Source: JARRRD01 sp037381085 (lineage in GTDB: Bacteria; Nitrospirota; Thermodesulfovibrionia; Thermodesulfovibrionales; UBA6898). Taken from it: a stretch of DNA of 43,323 nt. Each line of letters begins with the position of its first letter. Position 1 is the first letter of the stretch. Location of the stretch: contig JARRRD010000030.1 in assembly GCA_037381085.1 (NCBI GenBank), positions 1 to 43,323 of the forward strand. Reading direction: 5' to 3'. The notes below the pieces were generated by a model that saw nothing but the letters and a program-made list of their open reading frames with translations, had not been told where the DNA came from and did no database searches. A program made the translations under genes and the position numbers. Positions 16,900-24,677 of the stretch are shown here, in pieces.

Positions 16900-17370
16900 A
16901 TGAAGAAAGGACTCTATATTCTGCTTTTATGTCTCGGACTTTCAACGGTCTTTTTTGCAGCAGCAGGGCGGGTCCATGCGGCACTCGGCGAATCGGTCAA
17001 GTCGGTGGCTTCGGACATGAAAGCGTTGTCGGCGGCGCGGGGTAATATCACTTCCCACGACGGTTACACCGTTCAGGAAATCAACTCGCCCTCCGTTGCC
17101 GTGCGGGAGTACATCTCTGCATCGGGCGTAGTCTTTGGAGTGGCCTGGAATGGTCTTGTACGCCCTGACCTTACACAACTCCTGGGCTCATATGCCGCGG
17201 AGTACCGTGAAACTCTCCGTCAGACTCCGCGCGCGCGCGGTCGCAGAAGCCTCCGGATTGAGACAAACCATATCGTTGTCGAGGAATGGGGGCACATGCG
17301 TAACCTCCGAGGCCGCGCATACGTACCGGACTTAATCCCTCCAGGAGTGAGCGTTGATGAAATCAACTAG
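16900..17370 (+). CDS. DUF2844 secreted protein
   Basis: A 156-residue protein with a signal peptide: MKKG, a hydrophobic run LYILLLCLGLSTVFFAAA, then a likely cleavage after VHA before ALGES. The mature part fits DUF2844, with ALGESVKSVASDM near the start, YTVQEINSPSVAVREYISA, FGVAWNGLVRPDLTQLLG and the end GRAYVPDLIPPGVSVDEI. Function unknown. An AAGGAGGAGG ribosome site lies about 12 bases upstream of ATG 16900. A TATAAT (16831-16836) lies upstream but without a convincing -35. It overlaps the DUF3443 gene by 14 bases. The two families usually occur as a pair. Confidence 0.85.
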   Translation: MKKGLYILLLCLGLSTVFFAAAGRVHAALGESVKSVASDMKALSAARGNITSHDGYTVQEINSPSVAVREYISASGVVFGVAWNGLVRPDLTQLLGSYAAEYRETLRQTPRARGRRSLRIETNHIVVEEWGHMRNLRGRAYVPDLIPPGVSVDEIN

Positions 17371-18547
17371 ACCATTTCTCGTGTTTCTGATTCTAGTGCT
17401 GGCGGCAGGCTGCGGGGGCGGTTCCGGCGGGGGCAGCTCTTCCGGAACATCCGGCTCTTCCAATGCCGACAACATTGTCTCTATCACGGTAAACGGATCG
17501 CTCTGTTCGGGCGGCTCGTATCCTAACAAGCCCTGTGTCAGCTTGAAAGTCTGCGCTCCCGGTGCCTCCAGCTGTCAGACTGTCAATGACATCCTTCTGG
17601 ATACCGGAAGCTATGGACTGAGGATCTTCAAACAGGCACTGAATGTTTCTCTCGAACAGGTAACGGGCGGTTCTGGATCGCTTGCCGAATGCATCCAATA
17701 CGCAGACGGGTCTTCCGATTGGGGGCCGGTGCAGACGGCCGGCGTCATCCTTGGGAACGAGCCTGCGGTCCAGGTACCGATCCAGGTTATCGACTCTACC
17801 TTCGGTACGGCTCCCCGCGGATGCCAGAACGCGGACAAGAGTCCCGCCGATGCCGGATTCAACGGCATCCTGGGTGTCGGGTTTTTTGTTCAGGACTGCG
17901 GTTCCGTCTGCGCAAGCAACGCGGACAACGGTATATATTACGTTTGCTCGGGATCAACTTGCAGCGGCACAGAGGTCACTCTTTCCAGCCAGGTACAAAA
18001 CCCCGCAGCTCTTCTCCCGCAGGACAATAACGGGGTGATAGTGCAGCTTCCGGGCATACCCGCGAACGGGTCTGCTTCGGTCACTGGTGATCTTGTGCTC
18101 GGGATAGGCACCAGATCCAACAACGCACCTTCTGATGTATCGACGTACGGGGCCGACCAGTTCGGGAATATCGTCACAAACTTCAACGGGGTCTCCTACA
18201 TCAGTTTCATCGATACGGGAACGAACGGCCTTTTTTTCCCTTCCCCGTCGGCAAGCCAGCTCCCCGACTGTCCCTTCCCCGATTCGGACTGGTTCTGTCC
18301 CCAGTCCACGGTGAGTCTTTCCGCCACCACCCAAGGAGCATCGGGATCTCCGGGCGGCGTTGTTCCGTTCGAGATAGGCAACTTCGACAGCCTCATCAGT
18401 TCCTCGAACCACATATTCGACAATATAGGCGGGAACCAGCGGGGAGAGTTCGCCTGGGGACTTCCTTTCTTTTTGGGACGCACTGTGTATATAGGGATGG
18501 AAGGGAAGAGTTCCAGTCTCGGCAGCGGACCCTTCTGGGCGTATTAA
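17357..18547 (+). CDS. DUF3443 lipoprotein
   Basis: A 396-residue predicted lipoprotein. The signal is MKSTRPFLVFLILVLAAGC with a lipobox LAAGC at the end, followed by a low-complexity Gly/Ser linker. The rest matches DUF3443: NDILLDTGSYGLRIF, AECIQYADGSSDWGPV, GFNGILGVGFF, SYISFIDTGTNGLFFP and the end NIGGNQRGEFAWGLPFFLG. The two DTG tripeptides (LDTGS and IDTGT) recall aspartic-protease-like active sites and could make it a retropepsin/pepsin-type fold, but this is inference and not established for the family. Many paired cysteines suggest disulfides outside the cytoplasm. ATG 17357 is preferred over TTG 17354 for AGGAG spacing. Confidence 0.87.
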   Translation: MKSTRPFLVFLILVLAAGCGGGSGGGSSSGTSGSSNADNIVSITVNGSLCSGGSYPNKPCVSLKVCAPGASSCQTVNDILLDTGSYGLRIFKQALNVSLEQVTGGSGSLAECIQYADGSSDWGPVQTAGVILGNEPAVQVPIQVIDSTFGTAPRGCQNADKSPADAGFNGILGVGFFVQDCGSVCASNADNGIYYVCSGSTCSGTEVTLSSQVQNPAALLPQDNNGVIVQLPGIPANGSASVTGDLVLGIGTRSNNAPSDVSTYGADQFGNIVTNFNGVSYISFIDTGTNGLFFPSPSASQLPDCPFPDSDWFCPQSTVSLSATTQGASGSPGGVVPFEIGNFDSLISSSNHIFDNIGGNQRGEFAWGLPFFLGRTVYIGMEGKSSSLGSGPFWAY

Positions 18548-18604
18548 TCCGCTTTATTCACGAACTTCAGCCACGGCACGACAGAACAGGCGGTATCAAC
18601 AATT

Positions 18605-19366
18605 TTATCTGGACTGCATTCCTATGCTGAAGCGGTAGCCATGATAATCAAGGATCGCGCCGGCTACGGTAATCTTCTCAAGCCTGAGTCCCGGAATCAC
18701 TTCCTGCCCTTCCTTCAGCGTTTTCCCGTTTATGCTTATAAGGCGTGAGGACGGGTTATCAGTGAAATAGTGAAGAGACATGGTAAGGTCCGGGAGGCCC
18801 TGCCGGACTGAGGAAGGCAACCGGTTCAAGGCATATATCCTGTTTGCCGCCGGAGGCGGAAGCGCCGCGTTCGCCACTCCACGCTCTTCTTTGACCTCAA
18901 ATGCAGTTCCAGGTCCTCCGGAAAAACTTCTCTCGACACCGGCGTCGGCCGCCTCCGACTGTCCGCTCAATTCTCCCGTTGTCTCAACCTCTTTGGGAGG
19001 GAGCAGCTTTTCACCTCTCCGGTCCGTAACGGTCCCGCCCGCAACGTCGGCATCCGCCTGTCCTGCCGGAGCATGCACTACAGTCGCTCCCGCATCCAGT
19101 ACATCAGCGCTTTTGGCCGTGTTCGTAACCTTTTCCCCTTTTGCCGTTTGCAAAGCCCTCCCGGGCCTTTCCGCATTCCACGGTCTCAACCAGAATGCAG
19201 CCACTGCGGCGTTCAGGAACAGCGCCGCCAGCAGCAGATAGACCCACACCGAACGCATACCGCGCCCCTTCGCGGGAGTGATACCCTGGACAGCCGTTAC
19301 GTCCGGCAATGTGCCGCGGCGGCGCTCCATTTCAGCTTTTTTCAACGCATCGAGGATATAGGACAC
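18605..19366 (-). CDS. gspB: GspB-like general secretion pathway protein
   Basis: A 253-residue bitopic inner-membrane protein. The cytoplasmic head MSYILDALKKAEMERRRG is the GspB signature; a TM segment follows at about 39-60 (VYLLLAALFLNAAVAAFW). A long low-complexity Ala/Glu/Thr stretch leads to a C-terminal GspB/PilP-like domain (LPDLTMSLHYFTDNPSSRLI, INGKTLKEGQEV, DYHGYRFSIGM). It partners with the ExeA/GspA ATPase, with a gap of only 2 bases between the genes. In Aeromonas the pair helps insert the type II secretin through peptidoglycan; no other secretion genes are in this window. Confidence 0.88.
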   Translation of the reverse strand: MSYILDALKKAEMERRRGTLPDVTAVQGITPAKGRGMRSVWVYLLLAALFLNAAVAAFWLRPWNAERPGRALQTAKGEKVTNTAKSADVLDAGATVVHAPAGQADADVAGGTVTDRRGEKLLPPKEVETTGELSGQSEAADAGVERSFSGGPGTAFEVKEERGVANAALPPPAANRIYALNRLPSSVRQGLPDLTMSLHYFTDNPSSRLISINGKTLKEGQEVIPGLRLEKITVAGAILDYHGYRFSIGMQSR

Positions 19367-19368
19367 GG

Positions 19369-20988
19369 CTATTCCCTTCCCTTCACACCGCTCAGAACCG
19401 GCCCGGAGCTTCCGCCTTCCGAGTCAAGGAGTATCATGGTCCTCGGCCCCACGATCCCGTCGGGAGTAAGGCCGTTTGTGACTTGAAACCTCTTTACCTG
19501 ATCTACCATGTCCTTATTGTACACAAGGCCGTTGCCCGGTTCCACCCCGGGGGTCTGTATACGGGAAAGCTCTCCGCTAAGCCACTGCACCCCGGGACCG
19601 CCGTCACCCGGCTTGATATCTCCCCGGTAGCCCGCCGGAGTCCGCCACAACATGATAAAGTCGCCAAACCACCACCGCTCAATCTGGCGGATATCCACCT
19701 TCCTGGTTTCAGATCCCAGGACAAACGTCGCCTCATTTCCGTGAAGCGCGGTCAGGGCGGCGTAATATTTCCTCCCCAGGTGATCGAAGAGCGTGAGGAC
19801 AGCCGGCCTGTTCAAGCGGATCAGTGTCCGCAGACTGGTCGCGCCCTGGAGACACCGGAGGCCTGGAGACAGTCCCTTGCGGCAAGCCTCTCGGCCGCCG
19901 CCCTTATAAGAAGCTTTCCATTGACCGAAAAGAGAACGGTAAGCCTCATTCTCGCTCTCGTCAATGGGTTGAGAGGACGGCCATTCCAGCGTCGCTTTTT
20001 CCACGTGCATCTTCTCCCTATTCATTTTTTGGGTATGCATTTCATGGATGGGGACTTTCCTCTCACCGATGTCCGGCTGCGCCATTCGGACATAATATAT
20101 GGTCGTAACAATACCCACGCATATCACGAGGGCAATAACCGCTGCCATAAACCGCAAGTCTCTCCTGGGAGCCCGCTTCTTCAGCCTCCCGGCTATCTCC
20201 CGCGAGGCCCTGGTGACGATCGATCTGCCGACGGTCTTTCTGCCCTGCGAGTATGCGCCGAGCAACGAGCGATCACAGAGCAAATTTATCAAACGCGGAA
20301 TCCCGCCGCTAAGGCGAAACAGCCTGTTGATAGCGGAAGGAGAAAACAACTCAGCGTTCCCTCCCGCGACCGCAAGCCGGTGATACACGTAAGCCTCAAC
20401 TTCCTTCCTCGACAGCTGCCCGAGATGGTAACGTGCGGTAACCCTCTGTGCAACCTGTTTCATATCGGAACGGGCAAGGACATCCCTGAGTTCCGGCTGC
20501 CCGACCATGATGATCTGGAGAAGCTTCCGGCTGTCAGTCTCCAGATTTGTAAGCAACCGCACCTGCTCCAGAAGCTCTGCGCTGAGCTTCTGCGCCTCTT
20601 CAATGATAAGCACCGTCTTCCGTCCTCTGGCGTGCGCATCCAGCAAGTATGCACTTATGCTGTCCAGCAGGTCCTTCTTGCTCGCGCTGGTCCTCCGGTA
20701 ACCAATGCGCAGTTCGTCACAGATAGTGGCAAAAAGCTCCCGGACCGTCAGTTTAGGATAATAGACAAAGGCGATGTCGGTATTCTCCGGCAGCTGTTCG
20801 AGAAGGCAGCGGCAGACCGTCGTCTTGCCCGTTCCGACCTCGCCGGTGAGCACGATAAAACCCTCCCCCTTGATCCCGTAAACGAGATGTGCCAGGGCCT
20901 CGCGGTGCGTATCACTCATATAGAGATACCGCGGATCGGGAGCTATGGAAAAAGGATATTCTCTTAACCCGAAATATTCAGCATACAT
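19369..20988 (-). CDS. gspA: ExeA/GspA-type AAA ATPase with peptidoglycan-binding domain
   Basis: A 539-residue inner-membrane ATPase. The AAA domain (about 1-265) begins MYAEYFGLREYPFSIAPDP, with Walker A GEVGTGKTT (49-57) and Walker B TVLIIEEAQ (about 125-133). A TM helix lies near 276-298. The periplasmic part has a C39-like region and ends with a peptidoglycan-binding domain (VDQVKRFQVTNGLTPDGIVG). In the C39-like region I see no catalytic Cys/His pair, so it is probably non-enzymatic. With GspB it should open or remodel the cell wall for a secretin. Start 20988 is chosen over an upstream in-frame codon because GGAGAAG precedes it and homology begins at residue 1. Confidence 0.9.
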   Translation of the reverse strand: MYAEYFGLREYPFSIAPDPRYLYMSDTHREALAHLVYGIKGEGFIVLTGEVGTGKTTVCRCLLEQLPENTDIAFVYYPKLTVRELFATICDELRIGYRRTSASKKDLLDSISAYLLDAHARGRKTVLIIEEAQKLSAELLEQVRLLTNLETDSRKLLQIIMVGQPELRDVLARSDMKQVAQRVTARYHLGQLSRKEVEAYVYHRLAVAGGNAELFSPSAINRLFRLSGGIPRLINLLCDRSLLGAYSQGRKTVGRSIVTRASREIAGRLKKRAPRRDLRFMAAVIALVICVGIVTTIYYVRMAQPDIGERKVPIHEMHTQKMNREKMHVEKATLEWPSSQPIDESENEAYRSLFGQWKASYKGGGREACRKGLSPGLRCLQGATSLRTLIRLNRPAVLTLFDHLGRKYYAALTALHGNEATFVLGSETRKVDIRQIERWWFGDFIMLWRTPAGYRGDIKPGDGGPGVQWLSGELSRIQTPGVEPGNGLVYNKDMVDQVKRFQVTNGLTPDGIVGPRTMILLDSEGGSSGPVLSGVKGRE

Positions 20989-21153
20989 TTGGCTTCTCCG
21001 GACTCCGTGGATGGGCACAGAACCCCTTATTACAGAGTAAAATAAGAGGCCGGGAAAATACAATATTCCCTCTTAGACCACTTGATTCATAAACTTCAGT
21101 AATAAGGCGAGGGGACAAGGCGGGACAGGGTCCCGAGCGGTTTCTTTTGCCGA

Positions 21154-21170
21154 CCTGCCGGCAGGCAGGC
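21154..21170. repeat. 17-base palindromic repeat, copy 1
   Basis: CCTGCCGGCAGGCAGGC occurs here and again, identically, at 39729-39745, both in intergenic DNA. The core CCTGCCGGCAGG is self-complementary. Confidence 0.6.
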
Positions 21171-21249
21171 AGTCCTGCAGTGAATAGAGAAAATAAGGAG
21201 GCAAAAGCCCCGGAGGTCGTAACGACCGAGAATGAGGGAGAGGCCTCTG

Positions 21250-21312
21250 TCCCGCCGCACACATTCATGAATAATCCGGTCTAGAGGACTGCTACAATAA
21301 GAAGCGGCGGGA
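21250..21312. repeat. 9-bp inverted repeat after nrdJ
   Basis: TCCCGCCGC (21250-21258) pairs perfectly with GCGGCGGGA (21304-21312), enclosing 45 bases, directly past the nrdJ stop. No T-run, so it is not a standard terminator; it may protect the 3' end or mark a small element. Confidence 0.45.
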
Positions 21313-21314
21313 AA

Positions 21315-23108
21315 TCACACCGAACAGATCTTGCACTCACCTATATATTCGTTGCTCACCTTCAGGACCCCCTCCTCTCTCGTCATGCGGGGAGTGTCCT
21401 CCATGAAAAGCACCTGTTCGCTTCTGCTCCCGTACCGGAACACCGTGATCCCCTTGCACCCCAGACGATAGGCGAGGCTGTTCACCTCTTCCACGTCTTC
21501 AACGGTCGCGTCAGAAGACAGATTGATCGTTTTCGATACCGCGTTATCGGTGTATTTCTGGAAAGCCGCCTGCATCTTTACATGCCATGACGGGCTGATA
21601 TCCAGGGCGGTCATGAAGAGTTTTTTAACCTCCGCAGGGACACCCCTGATCTCCGCGACGGAACCTCTCCTTGCTATCTCTTCCATCAGGGACCTCCTGT
21701 AAAAACCTCCCCTTTTCGCCCTTTCAAGGAACAGCCCGTTCACCTCCATAAGCTCCGTGCCCTCCAGCACTTTTCTTATGAAGGCAATGGCGAAAAGCGG
21801 CTCTATGCCGCTCGACGCTCCGGCGATAATGCTGATCGTACCGGTCGGGGCAATCGTGGTTACCGTCGCGTTGCGCATCGTCTTCAGTCCCTTTCTCTCC
21901 CACATGCTACCCCTGAAATTCGGGAAACTGCCTCGACTTTCACCCAACTCCGCGGACTTCCTGACCGATTCCCTGGAAACAGTCTTCATCACCTTTTCGG
22001 CAATCTTGAGTGCCCTGTCGGAAGCATAGGGGATATCCAGCATGATCAGCATTTCGGCCAGACCCATCACCCCCAGGCCTATCTTGCGGTTGGCATAGGT
22101 TATCTCCTCAATCTCCGGCAGGGGATAGAGGTTGGCATCTATTATACCGTCCAGGAACTGCACGCCTTCCCTCACAAGCCGGGTCAGTTCAGCCCAGTCT
22201 ATCTCCCCTTTCTTCACGACCTTCTTGAGATTGATGGAACCGAGATTGCAGCTCTCGTACGGAAGCAGGGGCTGTTCCCCGCAGGGATTGGTGGCCTCTA
22301 TTTTTCCGACATGGGACACCGGGTGAAGTCGGTTGATCCGGTCTATGAACACCACGCCCGGGTCCCCCGTCTCCCGCGCCATCTCGGCAATTCTGCGCCA
22401 TACGACACGCGCCTTGAGCCGGCCCGATGTCTTCCCGTTCCTCGGATTTATCAGGTCGAAACTCTGGTCCTTCTCCAGTTTTTCCATAAAGATGTCTGAA
22501 ACGGCGACGGAGAGATTGAAGTTCCGGAAGGCCCCTTCCGTCTTCTTGGCCTCAATAAATTCCATGATGTCCGGATGATCTATCCGCAGGATACCCATGT
22601 TGGCTCCCCTGCGTCTGCCCCCCTGCTTGATAACCTCTGTGCCCTGATCGAAAATCTTCATGAAAGATACCGGGCCCGACGCAATCCCCCCCGTGGACCC
22701 GACAATATCATTCCTGGGTCTCAGGCGGGAGAAGGAAAACCCGGTACCGCCGCCCGTCTGGTGGATTACCGCCATAGTGGAAACAGCCCCGAAGATTTCC
22801 TTGATGCTGTCGCCAACGGGAATCACGAAACATGCCGAAAGCTGTCCCAGCCTTGTGCCCGCGTTCATCAGTGTAGGCGAGTTCGGCATGAATTTGAGGG
22901 ACGCCATCATGTCGTAGTAAACTTCTTCCCTCCCGGCCACGCTCGTTGGGCCGTCATACCGGGCATCGATCTCGGCAACGCTTCGTGCTACGCGGCCGAA
23001 AAGCTGCTCGGGAGTCTCTATGACCTTCCCTGCGCCGTCTTTGGCAAGGTAGCGCTTCTCAAGTACCCTCATCGCGTTCCCAGTGAGTCTTATCTTCTTC
23101 ACTCTCAT
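21315..23108 (-). CDS. nrdJ: adenosylcobalamin-dependent ribonucleotide reductase (class II)
   Basis: A 597-residue class II reductase producing deoxyribonucleotides without oxygen, using B12. Family pieces: FMPNSPTLMNAGTRLGQLSA with the following Cys, HQTGGGTGFSFSRLRP, NPCGEQPLLPYESCNLGSIN with the radical-site Cys, APTGTISIIAGASSGIEP, and a C-terminal CKIC pair likely to be reduced by thioredoxin. No N-terminal ATP-cone is present, so activity control through that site is unlikely. The start ATG 23108 lacks a strong ribosome site. It is preceded by the Smr gene (38-base gap), so may share its transcript. Shorter than many NrdJ proteins because it lacks C-terminal extensions. Confidence 0.95.
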   Translation of the reverse strand: MRVKKIRLTGNAMRVLEKRYLAKDGAGKVIETPEQLFGRVARSVAEIDARYDGPTSVAGREEVYYDMMASLKFMPNSPTLMNAGTRLGQLSACFVIPVGDSIKEIFGAVSTMAVIHQTGGGTGFSFSRLRPRNDIVGSTGGIASGPVSFMKIFDQGTEVIKQGGRRRGANMGILRIDHPDIMEFIEAKKTEGAFRNFNLSVAVSDIFMEKLEKDQSFDLINPRNGKTSGRLKARVVWRRIAEMARETGDPGVVFIDRINRLHPVSHVGKIEATNPCGEQPLLPYESCNLGSINLKKVVKKGEIDWAELTRLVREGVQFLDGIIDANLYPLPEIEEITYANRKIGLGVMGLAEMLIMLDIPYASDRALKIAEKVMKTVSRESVRKSAELGESRGSFPNFRGSMWERKGLKTMRNATVTTIAPTGTISIIAGASSGIEPLFAIAFIRKVLEGTELMEVNGLFLERAKRGGFYRRSLMEEIARRGSVAEIRGVPAEVKKLFMTALDISPSWHVKMQAAFQKYTDNAVSKTINLSSDATVEDVEEVNSLAYRLGCKGITVFRYGSRSEQVLFMEDTPRMTREEGVLKVSNEYIGECKICSV

Positions 23109-23146
23109 ATCATTTACAAGGAAAGATCATTTACTTACAAATGATA

Positions 23147-23485
23147 TCACCTTTCTCCAGGCATGGACAGAAGTTCAGGGTTTGTTTCCCCAGGCTTCAA
23201 TATCACGATGGTCGCTCCCCAGCCGCCGGAATCTTCCCCTGCCGTCCTGAAGGAATCCACTTCCGGAAGGCGTGACAGGATCGATCTGACCATGTCCCGC
23301 AGCACACCCCTGCCCTTTCCGTGTATTATGCGCACCCGGAGAATCCCCTTCTCCCTGCAGAGCGAAAGGTAATCAGGCAGAAGATCCCTGACATCCCGCG
23401 GATTGAATGTGTGGAGGTCCAGAACTCCGTCTATGGGCATTTCAACGGGACCGTTCACGTCTCCTCTTTCATCTCCCTCTTTCAT
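23147..23485 (-). CDS. Smr domain protein
   Basis: A 112-residue protein made of one small MutS-related (Smr) domain. LDLHTFNPRDV gives the conserved LDLH, and RVRIIHGKGRGVLRD is the HGxGxG loop, both associated with nuclease activity in this family. The protein ends soon after WGATIVILKPG. Its substrate is unknown; Smr proteins act on branched DNA or on RNA in stalled ribosomes. Its ATG overlaps the upstream hydrolase stop (ATGA) and GGAGG precedes it, so translation is coupled. Confidence 0.88.
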   Translation of the reverse strand: MKEGDERGDVNGPVEMPIDGVLDLHTFNPRDVRDLLPDYLSLCREKGILRVRIIHGKGRGVLRDMVRSILSRLPEVDSFRTAGEDSGGWGATIVILKPGETNPELLSMPGER

Positions 23486-24357
23486 ATCGCCTCCACCGAT
23501 TCAAGAACATGCCTCCTAACCCCGGCATCACAGAGAATGGAGCCGTGGTTAACATGAAAATCGATATGGCTGTCGGCGTGTGGCAGTACCGAACTTGACG
23601 CCGATACCAGACCGTCACCCCGGCCTTCCTTCATTTCCTCGGGGATTATAATCTCGGGAACGACGGCGGACAATATTCCGGACAGCGAGACCGAAACGGC
23701 CCGAAGCAGGTCCGGATTGGTCCCTCCTGCGGATACATATCGGACCCCTCCCGGTCTTGTGTCACTCAACTCCCTGAAGAACGGGGAGCCGGGCAGCAAC
23801 TCCCTTAATCCGCTGCTGCTCAGAAACCCAAGGATTCTCCTGAGGGCCGAATCGACCTCCTTCCTGCCGAATTCCAGCAAGACCCGGTTTGCTGCAACGG
23901 TCAGGGGGGAAATATAGGCCGCCCACCTGGCCATGGATGTGCCGTGATGCGGTGTGGCGAGGGTTATCAACCCCCTCACGGAAGCGCTCTGCACTTCAAG
24001 ATACTTTCTCGCTATCAGCCCTCCCCTGCTGTGGCAAACGAATATGATTCCGTTCCCCGCAAATTTATCGTATCCAGCTATCAGTTCTCTCAGTTCCGAC
24101 ACCGCAGCCTCTATCGGTCCAACCGGTCTCGCCTGTGACCAGGAGAGCACATGGTAGCCACGCGACTTCAGATCGCCAAAGGAAGTTCCTATCTTATCGC
24201 CACAGCCACCAAGCAGGACCCTGAGCGGGTATTTGCCGCCAAGTATCCGTGCCCGGTCCGGTTCACTCCAGGCCCTCACGTTCATTCCCATCCCGTGAAT
24301 GAAGACAACAAGAGGCTTCGATCTCTCACCTTCATGGAACACAATTTCGGGAATCAT
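23482..24357 (-). CDS. alpha/beta hydrolase, lipase/PGAP1-like
   Basis: A 291-residue alpha/beta hydrolase. The oxyanion segment is VVFIHGMGMN and the nucleophile elbow is CHSRGG (S110), a variant of GHSxGG. Candidate catalytic partners are the Asp in EGRGDGLVSASS and the His in HVNHGSILCD, both placed as in lipases. The LATPHHGTSMARWA segment is typical of the lipase/PGAP1-type group. No signal peptide is seen, so it is probably cytoplasmic. Esterase activity is likely; substrate unknown. It opens a short operon with the Smr protein and nrdJ. Confidence 0.82.
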   Translation of the reverse strand: MIPEIVFHEGERSKPLVVFIHGMGMNVRAWSEPDRARILGGKYPLRVLLGGCGDKIGTSFGDLKSRGYHVLSWSQARPVGPIEAAVSELRELIAGYDKFAGNGIIFVCHSRGGLIARKYLEVQSASVRGLITLATPHHGTSMARWAAYISPLTVAANRVLLEFGRKEVDSALRRILGFLSSSGLRELLPGSPFFRELSDTRPGGVRYVSAGGTNPDLLRAVSVSLSGILSAVVPEIIIPEEMKEGRGDGLVSASSSVLPHADSHIDFHVNHGSILCDAGVRRHVLESVEAI

Positions 24358-24447
24358 GGCCTAAATGATATCAGATATAGCTGATTCGTAAAAGTTGGTA
24401 AACCCCTTTCGAAAATTTCAGGTCTGCGACCGGGGGAGCGCGTCAAG

Positions 24448-24600
24448 AATTTTGGGCTGTCCGAGAGGAGCGAGTTCCCAAAATTCAGCGAACCCGACCG
24501 AGCAGACCGGCCCGGAGGGTGAAATTTTCGTGGGGCGCCTTCTTTTGGATACTTTTCCTGAACGTGCAAGAAAAGTATTCGGGGTCCGGGGCAGCGCCCC
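24448..24600. repeat. candidate intergenic repeat element with three stems
   Basis: The three inverted repeats are those listed for the surrounding gap. I believe similar GC-rich blocks ending in GGGGCAGCGCCCC recur in other environmental genomes, but I cannot confirm this without a search. A short frame across it is open on the plus strand but has no ribosome site. Confidence 0.4.
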
Positions 24601-24645
24601 GCCTTGCAAGAACCTTCATGATTTCTTCAATAGATATCTTTGATT

Positions 24646-24669
24646 AAAAAGTTTCGGACAGGCGGAAAC
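24646..24669 (-). terminator. rho-independent terminator of rlmD operon
   Basis: Minus strand: GTTTC, a 9-base loop, GAAAC, then TTTTT, beginning 9 bases after the stop codon of the methyltransferase gene. It is the natural end of the glgA-kinase-regulator-methyltransferase unit. Confidence 0.55.
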
Positions 24670-24677
24670 AGTCAGCT

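Larger units (their letters stand above)
20989..21314. other. 326-base gap between exeA and nrdJ
   Basis: No gene seen. It contains a GC-rich palindromic repeat at 21154-21170 and a 9-bp inverted repeat (21250-21258 with 21304-21312). The exeA promoter must lie here, but no convincing -35/-10 pair was found. Confidence 0.4.
24358..24677. other. 320-base gap with repeat-like inverted repeats
   Basis: No gene called. It carries, in order, AATTTTGGG/CCCAAAATT (24448-24456 with 24477-24485), an 11-bp stem with one wobble (24547-24557 with 24570-24580), a GGGGC/GCCCC hairpin (24588-24600), then the rlmD terminator at 24646-24669. The three stems in 150 bases look like an intergenic repeat element. 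Confidence 0.5.

Noticed and set aside
19309..20967. Long plus-strand open frame of 552 codons
   Set aside because: It lies antisense to exeA, which has clear AAA and peptidoglycan-binding motifs; the frame has no recognisable domain.
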